Part shown: positions 25,001 through 32,950 of the stretch, piece after piece
Layout of the letters: each line of letters starts with the position of its first letter
How positions within the stretch are numbered: position 1 is the stretch's first letter
Assembly (NCBI GenBank): GCA_028095005.1
Contig: CM051461.1
Location: 27,029,432-27,093,431, forward strand
Direction of reading: 5' to 3'
DNA from: Rhynchospora pubera
Taxonomy: Eukaryota > Streptophyta > Magnoliopsida > Poales > Cyperaceae
DNA: 64,000 nt
Program-made: the position numbers and the translations under genes
Notes under the pieces: model-generated
The model's database searches: none
What the model saw: the letters and a program-made list of their open reading frames with translations, nothing else
Told to the model about the DNA's origin: nothing

Positions 25001-28000
25001 ACACAAGCAACCCTCGCTGATTTCATCTCCCCCAAAGTCGCTGCTCAAATTAGCGGACAAGTGTGGCAGGAGTTGAAAGGCGAAGGAAAAGAAAAGAAAG
25101 AAGAGGAGTTCTGGACGGCAGCGTGTCATCATGTCTCAGGTAATGAGGAAGAACATGAAGAATCCTCTAACCAACAGGAGCCGGCACAAGCAGACACCAG
25201 ACCCTCCGAAACCTCAACAACAAATGAACAAAACCCTACTGAGTCGTCATCCAGCTCAGTCCCAACCCAACATGCCTGGTCGACGGTCACTGTTCAACCT
25301 ATGACCCAATCAGGAAAGAAAAAGAAAGAGATCCTTGAAATAAAGAAATTGAATAAGGCCCTCATCCGCAAAGGAAAGAAGCCGGACCGAATGACCCTAC
25401 CTTTCAAGATCAATGGTCAAGATCGCAAAGTGTTTGTAGACATTCATGATGAGTGTCTGGATTCAGAAGGCGTCCCAAGCCTAAAGAATCTAGGGTTCAA
25501 CCTTGTCATACCAAAGAAAAAGGGAGAATCCGGGATTCCACCAGAAACCATTGCGATACTAGCAGAGCATGTGTCTGAACTGATGAAACAAACCATTGCT
25601 GTGACTAGTTTTGTAAGAAACCAAGTAAACAAAGAGGCTTCCACCTCTACCAATACTCAAAATAACCAAGACATTCCTGGTTTCACTGATGAGGAATATG
25701 AATGGTCTGATCCGGACCCTCCTAGCCAGGATGAAAGCTACGATTTTGGTAGCAACTTTGACAGTGATGAGGAAAGAGGAGGTGGTGGCTCTGGTGGAAT
25801 CTCCTGCAACACCATCTCAACATCGGCAATAGATGCAGACCCGGAGGGTAACTCGGGAGAAAAAGAAGAAAAGCTCACTAAAGAAGAGGAAACAGAAATG
25901 ATTGCGCAAATAGAGGAGGCTACACAGGCCATTCTCTCTTCCGCGGTCACAAACCAAAACCCACAAGAAGATGATGATGCCTTCTATGAGGCGCTGGAGG
26001 GATGCCAGCCGGCCAGTTACAGGAGGATAAAAATGTATATGAAAGCAAGGGAACAATGGAGGGACCTCTCCTACTGGTGCGGTCAAACCAACCTCCATCC
26101 CATCCTGGAGACAGAAATCGCCTTAAATCCATCCTGGTGGATCCAAGAGCTTATGCATGGCGATGATGTGGATCAACTGCTAGCATCATGGCTGGCAAAT
26201 AGGTTCTGGACCAAAGAAACACCTCTTAACATCTCTAAACAAAAAACCCATGAACCCGCAGAGCACTGCAGATACCTGAGTGATGCCGGGGAATCAGAAG
26301 AAGAAGCCGAGGAAGAAGGCGATGATTCACTACCACACATCTCTTTCAATGCTGTGGCGGAGTATGTGGACTTTTTGATGCAACTAAAAACTCAAGAGCC
26401 TGACTTGTTCCAACAGGAATTAAGGGTTGACGAGGAGATAGAAAACATGTCAGACTCCGATACCTATGAACAACAAGTCGAAAATATGGCCATAAGGAAA
26501 GCCGCGGTGGATATTGTGGTGCAAAATGAATGGGACAAGAAAGACCCAGACCCAAACCACCCTACAGATTTTGAAATCATGCGTGCGCAGTTGGAAAACA
26601 CGGAGGACTCACACCTCTGGGAGAATATCGAGGTTACTGAAACTGACCTCGCGAAATATGAAAACAGCATGGATAACCAAACCCGCTTCAGCCAAAATGA
26701 TCAAATTTTCTTGGCCGAGGAAGACCAGGCTGACGACTTCTCCCAATACTTGAGAAACCTGAGAGTCTCAGACCCGGTCGGCTACCATGGTGTGCTGAAC
26801 CCTGAAAATCCTCAACAATACCATGGATATGAAAGGCAAGCCATAGCCAGGACCGTAAGGGAAATAGTTGATGAGACGGGATGCGAGGAAGGGGAAATAA
26901 ATCCAGAAGCAACCCCACCAAGAACCACTCGACGCCGTAGATCCAGGAGGATTCGGCGCTCCAGGCATACATCAGGCCCCAAGGCCGAGGTGACATTCCC
27001 CACCCAAATAGAAATAGTTGAGACTTCCAACCAAGTTGATACCACTCAGGGTGAGTCATCCCAGCAAGCCCCTGAAGAAGAAGAATACAATGAACATGAC
27101 AGCCTGGTAGAGTGGTATGTGTCTGAGCTCAGGGAACTGAGAATCACAGACCCAAGGGCCTTCCGCCGAGCTACTCACCCCAAAGATCCAGATTTTACGG
27201 AGGAATTTGAAAGAGAAGCCATAGCAACCGTCCTAAAAGAGGTTAACAAAGGCAAAACTCCCCAGTGCTCTGACTCTGAAGATAGCGGAGGTTCTCCGCG
27301 ATTCTTCTTCTGCGGAAAAACATCTGATGGAAACGCCCAAAATAGCGAATCCGATAGCGATGAAGAAGAGGCCGAAAGGGAGCCTGAGGTGGAACCTGAC
27401 CATGAAGAACCTCAACCAAGCACCCTCCAAGGAAGTTCAATCCTGATGGCATCTGAGTCTGGTCCGCCAGCCGATATAACCTCAGCTTTTGAAGGGTTGA
27501 ATATCTCACAAGCAACCAGGATCCTCTCATACATGGAACACCTGAGACGGGAAGACCCTGCATTCCTAAACTTCATAGCTCAGCACGCTGAGATATTACA
27601 ACAACCAGGGTCCAGTTACGAAAGGCTCAGGAGAACCCATCCACGGGAAACCGCCCGTTTTCGGGCACAAATAGAAAGATTGTACAAGATCTCAAATGAC
27701 ATTGACAATGATGGCAGCGATGATGATGGCTCTGGTACTGGAAACTGCCGTTACATCAGCGGTTCAGGGTCTGATGATTCTGAATCCGAAAATTATGACC
27801 ACCGTTCCGCCCGAATTGCAGCTTGGACGGATGACGATGAACCTTCCTCAAAACCATGTAATAAAAGAAGACAACAAGGAAGAAACGCTCGCATGACTGT
27901 CCGGCCACAACCCGAGTGGGATGAAAATGCGCGGCGTGAGCTGGAACAAGCCATCGCTGAGACTGAAGCCATGACAGCCAGTGAGCTCATGAGAAACCTA

Positions 28001-31000
28001 AGGGTAAATAGCGATGATGATACTTATTGTCCCACCGAGGATGATGAGGAAGAGGTCAAGAGCCCTAAAGCCCTTAGAGTATACCAAAGAAGAAAAAAGC
28101 CAGCAAACGAGAAGGAAATAATAACTTATCAAAGAAGAAACAAAGGAACCAACAAAGGAAAGAACAAGTTGCTCAAAGGCGAATCCTCCCGTGATGACGC
28201 CACTTGTCATCGAGTTGGCCATCATGATTCTGACAAAGGTGAGCCCTCGGAAGTGCCACAACCGCAGGCCGAAACCATAGAAGAAAATCAAACTAACCCA
28301 GAGGAAATGGCATATGACTATGAGATCGTGCTAGATCCTGTTGAACAAATGAACCCTGCCGATCTACAAGGACGGCAACCAAGAATGGTAAACCTGGATA
28401 TCCATATTCCTAACATTCCGGGCCAACCTGACCTTACTCTCGAGGAGTTGGGGGAAATAGTGCGGCAAATGGTCAACCAGATCTGGGAGGCCACGGCCAC
28501 TGAAGAAGCGGATGGAGAAAATGAGCCCGCTGAACCAGAGATAGAGGAAAATGCCGGCACTAAACGGGGGGCAGCTGCCACCTCCATTGAAGACCAAGCT
28601 GAAGATACCGCCCCTTCAAATCAAAACCAAGAAGAAAACCAAAACCAAAGCTCTAAATTATGCCAAGGTACTTCTGAAAATTGTCGGACAATAACTGTGA
28701 ATGAGTCCGACACAGATAGCGAGGAGGAGGAATCTCCAGCAACCCAAGGTGATAGCTCGCAAAGTGAACCAAAACTCACTCAAAAGAAAATAGCCAAGCC
28801 AAAAGAAAGCCCGTTTAAATCACGCGCGGCGGACAGCTCAAGAGAAATAGCTCAAGAAGTTGCAACAGATGGCCCCGCCCACCACACAAAGTCAAAGCAA
28901 GCACAACCAAGCACCGCTTTAGACAGGGGGCAAGTCCAACAACTATCAAAAGAAGATAGCGCTGCCTTCACTTTGAGGGAAAAGCGTCAGCTCCTAATAG
29001 ACCTGGATTTCTGCACAAATGCTCTGAGAAGGATGACCAGGCAAAACATTGAAATACAAACCTTAGTCGAAACCCTGATAGCCAGTCTAAAGACCGAGCG
29101 AAAGGAAAGAATCTCAATAGAGGCGGAACTCAAAGCATTAAAAGACCGCGCCCAGAAACAGGGAGCAGGTCAGAAAAAGGGCATGAAGTCTGGCCATGCT
29201 ACCTCAGGCAACTCGGGAAACCTCCCGCAAAGAAGGAGAGAAGCCGGCATTGTCATCCAGGAGAGACAAAGGCCAGAACCCAAAACTAATCATCCCCCAG
29301 GAAAAGGAAAAGGGAAAGACAATGCAGAAAATCATCACCATAGACCAAAACACCTCTGGTCCCATGACAACACGTTCGAGGGGCCTGAAACAGACCGGCA
29401 AGAAAGAGGTGAGAGCTCACGTACGCGGGTGTGCCCTCCCATGAGGGACGGGTCTGGCCATTTGAGACACAGAAATGCCGAAACCAATTCAACCCAACAA
29501 ATAAAAAATAGACAAAACCACTCAGGGCAATACCATATGAAAATGAAATTGGTTAAGCTCGACAATGCTTCCCCTTACAACCAATTACCACATAAAATCA
29601 AGATAACAGGAAAACTGAAACCAAAACATGGAGGTTCCGATGAGCACTTCAGACGCAGGAACCGTGTAAACCCTTGGGAGATGCCAGAAGCTGAAAATAG
29701 GGCACTCCGGGCACAAACCACAAATAGACATACAAAACCACATAAAGCAAAGAAAGGAAATGATGCCGAAAGAAAGGCGTACTGCCGATACCACCAAGTC
29801 TGGGGGCACTCCAGGGAGGAATGCCTGACATGGTCTTGGAATGACAATGACCCGTCAGATGAAGAAACGGAGAACGAAGTGTGCCGCGCCATAACCCGGG
29901 GTACAAGCTCTCAAACCTCTGACGAGGAAACTGCCTCTGAATGTGAACATGATACTGAAGAGGAACTACAGTACAGTAGCTCAGAAGAGGAGCCTGTTGT
30001 ACTGGCAATCAACTCCGCTGCGGTTAGACCACTGGGAAGTGATACTGACCAAAGCGAAACAGAGGAAAGAGAAATCAAATCACCACCAAAACCAAACAAG
30101 GTGTCCAACCTAGTCCGGCAGGTCTCTACTAGAATCCGGCCAAATATGAAAAATCACTGCAATGTTAGTCTGAGATCGGGCACTAGGATACCTGAGAGAC
30201 AACCCCCCAGGGAAACGACCAACAATGAAATAAGAAACAGAAATAATACAACAGCAGAAAGCGAAACAAGGTCCGATAGCAGGCCTAAAATGTCCGTGGG
30301 AGATTACAATGTGGTCGCTCATTTGCGGAAAATCCCCTCACTGCTCAGTGTCTTTGATGCCTTGATGGTATCTCAGGAGCTGCGTGATGCCTTAATATAT
30401 GCACTGCAAAACCCTGCCAGCTTCCAGGCCTATTTTGCCCAAGAAACCCGCGAGGAGGTGGCACAGATCGACCAGGAACCGTACATTACCTTCACGGACG
30501 AGGACCTGATGGCGGGCACAGCCGATCACAATCGACCCCTGTACACCACAGGCACCATCTATGGCCGGAAAATCAACAAAGTCCTCATTGATCCTGGGTC
30601 CTCAATTAGCATCATGCCATTAAAAACGCTGGTACAGCTGTCGCTCAGCATTAAAGAAACAAGGAAAGATAAAATCCGGATCCATGGGTTTAACCATCAA
30701 TACCAAAAGGCTCTTGGTTCCACAGTGATCGATATGACCTTTGGGAACCTGGTCACTCCAGTCAAATTCTTCATCATCGAAGCTGATACAACATACAAGG
30801 CACTGTTGGGGAGACCATGGCTCCACGCCAATGGATTGGTTCCCTCCACCCTGCACCAGTGCATTAAATATGTCAAAGACGGAAAACAATACGTGATTAA
30901 AGGAGATGATCAGCCATTTGAGGCACATGAAGCCGAATTGGATGATGCTAAATACTACAAACCCAAGTCCGGAAAGGGGGCAGCCACCAAACAAGGAAAG

Positions 31001-32950
31001 CTCTCTCCTGAAACCGTGAAGGAAGCAGTCAAAAATGCTGTGCTCAAAGCGGCCATAAAATCACAAATGCTCTTGGGTAGTGATAGTGAGACGGGATCGT
31101 CGGAAGGCATGGCCGAGGACATTAACTTACCCGCTCGAATGCAACCAAATTATTCCAGTGAGGGTGAGGAGCAAAATACTCTGTCCATAGAAATCCTACC
31201 CCTAGAACACTGTAAAGACCTAACACCTCGGGAAAGTGAAGAAGTCATCCCGTTCAAAACCTTCACTGTCCCACCCAAAATAGAAGAGCTTGAAACAGGG
31301 CACGTTGTTCATCCCAGTATACAATTTGTCAAAATAGGAGAAATCGAACCTCAAAATGAAGAGTCAAACTTCGAAGACTGGGAACAATGGCTCGTAGAGG
31401 AAACCAGGAAGACGGGGATTCCCCCTCAGCTTCAAGACACCACCAGCACACGGTTGGTTGAATTGTTTCGTAAGGCACAATGCCTAGAGCCCATTCCTGA
31501 AAAGCGAGCAAGAATGTTCCGAGATATGTGGAATGGCTACTCTAATGAAGTTGTAAAACTCAATGGGAAGGTTGCTAACACAAGGGGCCTGGGATTCAAA
31601 GCTCAAACCAAGGGCTCAGGGTCAAACACTCCTCAAAGACCACGACAACACTCTTGCTGTCGCATAACAATCACTGAAATTAAGGAAGGCGAAGCAACCC
31701 CAGATGAAGGGGAATCTTCAGAAACAGAACAATTTATCCTAGCAGCCAAAAATGCGCCAAAGGAGCTAGAAGAAGGTGGTCAAAATACCATCGATAAATT
31801 GAAGGAAATCAACCTAGGAACTGAGGAAAATCCAAAACCTACGTTCATTAGCACCTCCCTTCCTCAGGAGATGCAGGATGAACTGACCAAACTGCTAAAG
31901 GAATATCAGGATTGCTTCGCATGGAGCTACAGTGAAATGCCCGGGCTAGATCCAGCAATAGCAGTCCACAAACTCAAAACTGACAAAGAGCTCAAGCCAG
32001 TCAAACAAGGACCCCGGAGAATGAGGGTCGAATTGGAAGAAAAGGTAACAGCCGAAGTAAAAAAGCTCATCAGTGCTGGATTCATAAGGGAAGAAGAAAC
32101 GCCCGACTGGGTGGCTAACATTGTCCCAGTGAAGAAAAAGAACGGACAAATCAGAGTCTGTGTCGATTTCAGGGATTTAAACAAGGCTTGCCCTAAATAT
32201 GACTTTCCTCTGCCAGTGACAGAAATCATAATAGACCACACCTCGTCCCACGGGATATATTCCTTTGTAGACGGATACTCAGGATACAACCAAATCAAAA
32301 TGGACGAGAGTGACCAAAAGCACACTGCCTTCCGTACCCCAATTGGTATCTACTGCTATAAAGTCATGCCTTTCGGCCTCAAAAATGCAGGAGCCACATA
32401 CCAAAGAGCCATGACCAAAATCTTTGACGACCTCATACATAAGGTGGTAGAATGTTATGTAGACGACCTTGTTGTGAAGTCCCATACCCATGAACAACAC
32501 TTAGAGAACTTGAGGCTGATGTTTGAGCGGCTAAGACAACACACGCTGAAACTCAACCCCCTGAAATGCGCCTTCATGGTGTCATCAGGAAAATTTCTAG
32601 GCTTCGTGGTGCGGCACCGAGGCATTGAAATTGATCCTGATAAAATCAAAGCCATCCAAGAACTGTCCCCTCCACGGACACTTAAACAACTCCGGTCTCT
32701 TCAAGGGCGCTTGGCGTATATTAGGAGATTCATAGCCAATCTGTCAGGCAAAATCAAACCTTTTACCAGGCTCACAAAAAAGGATGTCCCCTTTAAATGG
32801 GACGAGGAGTGCCAGAAATCTTTTGAAGATATCAAACAGTATCTACAAAAAACCTCCTGTATTGGCAGCACCCATCCAGGGAAAACCTCTCATTCTCTAT
32901 ACCACCGCCTTGGACGGATCCCTGGGGGCATTGCTCGCCCAGGAGAATGA
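22052..32950 (+). CDS. Gypsy gag-protease-reverse transcriptase polyprotein (3632 codons)
   Basis: A single open frame of 10.9 kb. Residues 1-540 are a basic, low-complexity extension with an AT-hook-like core (KRVGRPRNRS, G360-P362) and a coiled coil (~402-450). Gag follows at about 560-725, then a zinc knuckle C-X2-H-X4-H-X4-C (C837-C850). Residues ~1050-2750 are an acidic, disordered-looking insertion with at least four diverged helical repeats and a second knuckle of identical spacing (C2578-C2591). The protease has D2847 in IDPGSS, usual for Tat types. RT has the YVDD box at 3469-3472. The start is set by the first ATG after the candidate splice site. Beyond the A6 run at 32847-32852 the frame leaves the RNase H register and ends at 32950; the last ~33 residues are probably not native. 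Confidence 0.93.
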   Translation: MFTWSQIVKGERLRHMKTAATGTLYVPVQAVVQISPVMLAGEASGKVSEKPALNTKKGRASNTHIKGATAPKLKKEKRTRISRAQALHLVQQPDTITDLSLSNTFAPLHVLKKGGEAMRLREDWELPMYAPVSETKKVTHPKHQAVEAIHAAFKIVKRSRKSRRIVTAIPANPNKPSIKDRLKFPAHQRLRFPYREDNREGDADYSASEKRTVAHPPSVFDRLTFPSLQPNARSMKAKGKVKKVWKPKQPEPIPAPKQNTGGTKRWVPKEKDTSLAGQVASQMMKNKTRKKYVMRKRRNADSVSVYHVSVDSNNDDNEETAEVRMVGTGSQEPPHSESIPVETRGQKGKASASKPPKRVGRPRNRSPVVEEIVQQTTDNIVSDEEDPNPDRGSSSEDVDEKIEILEEISDEMAQLRKELEEKTKQLEQLQAENARVTAACAEVQKHIAKKEARPSYAVSNNDVPKSTETQGMASKPKSKNKKKTKKSHSKVVREKDSSSSETSEEELLERKETNVIDPEAIMEKMQRAMDQKLQSLGIGGTQLPVNFTGRPYPARFDQLDYPKGHIVPKFKVFDGVGNKITPSQHLSHFITSCGNTARREEWLLRQFSQSLSGVAFDWYASLEADSIKSWKEMANAFCARFRTTPHRVSVTNLVNARQKQGESVSDYVSRWETMYTGCQSNISESEAVRMLLNSIHAPMKVWMVGHNVTTFEHLVAMVARYEEVEPEMNQLYHSAKEKDKEKGKKLEIKTTKAVKAVTNQAEGTGNAQWGKNGETKDGNPQSRAQRPTLRELKSKPYSFKKEKTLKLFKQAMEVLEVRLPQCKRPEEEDKVNHPNYCVYHRVLGHNIEDCYVFKDWLEQKIQEGAISLHDDARQEPAPHAISNGAPSASSRRVSVTTDGKPPTTWSVYLNKNTRKKLRALQAEPQLKWKSPIMPVVPKRLKPMKTQPKPMTRNATTGNVRSRQAFWRKTSPETIEDPYVQEKPTQATLADFISPKVAAQISGQVWQELKGEGKEKKEEEFWTAACHHVSGNEEEHEESSNQQEPAQADTRPSETSTTNEQNPTESSSSSVPTQHAWSTVTVQPMTQSGKKKKEILEIKKLNKALIRKGKKPDRMTLPFKINGQDRKVFVDIHDECLDSEGVPSLKNLGFNLVIPKKKGESGIPPETIAILAEHVSELMKQTIAVTSFVRNQVNKEASTSTNTQNNQDIPGFTDEEYEWSDPDPPSQDESYDFGSNFDSDEERGGGGSGGISCNTISTSAIDADPEGNSGEKEEKLTKEEETEMIAQIEEATQAILSSAVTNQNPQEDDDAFYEALEGCQPASYRRIKMYMKAREQWRDLSYWCGQTNLHPILETEIALNPSWWIQELMHGDDVDQLLASWLANRFWTKETPLNISKQKTHEPAEHCRYLSDAGESEEEAEEEGDDSLPHISFNAVAEYVDFLMQLKTQEPDLFQQELRVDEEIENMSDSDTYEQQVENMAIRKAAVDIVVQNEWDKKDPDPNHPTDFEIMRAQLENTEDSHLWENIEVTETDLAKYENSMDNQTRFSQNDQIFLAEEDQADDFSQYLRNLRVSDPVGYHGVLNPENPQQYHGYERQAIARTVREIVDETGCEEGEINPEATPPRTTRRRRSRRIRRSRHTSGPKAEVTFPTQIEIVETSNQVDTTQGESSQQAPEEEEYNEHDSLVEWYVSELRELRITDPRAFRRATHPKDPDFTEEFEREAIATVLKEVNKGKTPQCSDSEDSGGSPRFFFCGKTSDGNAQNSESDSDEEEAEREPEVEPDHEEPQPSTLQGSSILMASESGPPADITSAFEGLNISQATRILSYMEHLRREDPAFLNFIAQHAEILQQPGSSYERLRRTHPRETARFRAQIERLYKISNDIDNDGSDDDGSGTGNCRYISGSGSDDSESENYDHRSARIAAWTDDDEPSSKPCNKRRQQGRNARMTVRPQPEWDENARRELEQAIAETEAMTASELMRNLRVNSDDDTYCPTEDDEEEVKSPKALRVYQRRKKPANEKEIITYQRRNKGTNKGKNKLLKGESSRDDATCHRVGHHDSDKGEPSEVPQPQAETIEENQTNPEEMAYDYEIVLDPVEQMNPADLQGRQPRMVNLDIHIPNIPGQPDLTLEELGEIVRQMVNQIWEATATEEADGENEPAEPEIEENAGTKRGAAATSIEDQAEDTAPSNQNQEENQNQSSKLCQGTSENCRTITVNESDTDSEEEESPATQGDSSQSEPKLTQKKIAKPKESPFKSRAADSSREIAQEVATDGPAHHTKSKQAQPSTALDRGQVQQLSKEDSAAFTLREKRQLLIDLDFCTNALRRMTRQNIEIQTLVETLIASLKTERKERISIEAELKALKDRAQKQGAGQKKGMKSGHATSGNSGNLPQRRREAGIVIQERQRPEPKTNHPPGKGKGKDNAENHHHRPKHLWSHDNTFEGPETDRQERGESSRTRVCPPMRDGSGHLRHRNAETNSTQQIKNRQNHSGQYHMKMKLVKLDNASPYNQLPHKIKITGKLKPKHGGSDEHFRRRNRVNPWEMPEAENRALRAQTTNRHTKPHKAKKGNDAERKAYCRYHQVWGHSREECLTWSWNDNDPSDEETENEVCRAITRGTSSQTSDEETASECEHDTEEELQYSSSEEEPVVLAINSAAVRPLGSDTDQSETEEREIKSPPKPNKVSNLVRQVSTRIRPNMKNHCNVSLRSGTRIPERQPPRETTNNEIRNRNNTTAESETRSDSRPKMSVGDYNVVAHLRKIPSLLSVFDALMVSQELRDALIYALQNPASFQAYFAQETREEVAQIDQEPYITFTDEDLMAGTADHNRPLYTTGTIYGRKINKVLIDPGSSISIMPLKTLVQLSLSIKETRKDKIRIHGFNHQYQKALGSTVIDMTFGNLVTPVKFFIIEADTTYKALLGRPWLHANGLVPSTLHQCIKYVKDGKQYVIKGDDQPFEAHEAELDDAKYYKPKSGKGAATKQGKLSPETVKEAVKNAVLKAAIKSQMLLGSDSETGSSEGMAEDINLPARMQPNYSSEGEEQNTLSIEILPLEHCKDLTPRESEEVIPFKTFTVPPKIEELETGHVVHPSIQFVKIGEIEPQNEESNFEDWEQWLVEETRKTGIPPQLQDTTSTRLVELFRKAQCLEPIPEKRARMFRDMWNGYSNEVVKLNGKVANTRGLGFKAQTKGSGSNTPQRPRQHSCCRITITEIKEGEATPDEGESSETEQFILAAKNAPKELEEGGQNTIDKLKEINLGTEENPKPTFISTSLPQEMQDELTKLLKEYQDCFAWSYSEMPGLDPAIAVHKLKTDKELKPVKQGPRRMRVELEEKVTAEVKKLISAGFIREEETPDWVANIVPVKKKNGQIRVCVDFRDLNKACPKYDFPLPVTEIIIDHTSSHGIYSFVDGYSGYNQIKMDESDQKHTAFRTPIGIYCYKVMPFGLKNAGATYQRAMTKIFDDLIHKVVECYVDDLVVKSHTHEQHLENLRLMFERLRQHTLKLNPLKCAFMVSSGKFLGFVVRHRGIEIDPDKIKAIQELSPPRTLKQLRSLQGRLAYIRRFIANLSGKIKPFTRLTKKDVPFKWDEECQKSFEDIKQYLQKTSCIGSTHPGKTSHSLYHRLGRIPGGIARPGE

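Noticed and set aside
22123..30108. Long minus-strand open frames opposite the gag-pol gene (for example 22719-23450)
   Set aside because: They are mirror frames of a codon-biased coding strand. They show no known domain, no splice continuity and no conserved start.
32847..32852. Programmed -1 ribosomal frameshift at the A6 run
   Set aside because: The downstream pol frame is +1, not -1, relative to the RT frame, and gypsy elements of this group do not normally shift between RT and RNase H. A one-base homopolymer change explains it better.
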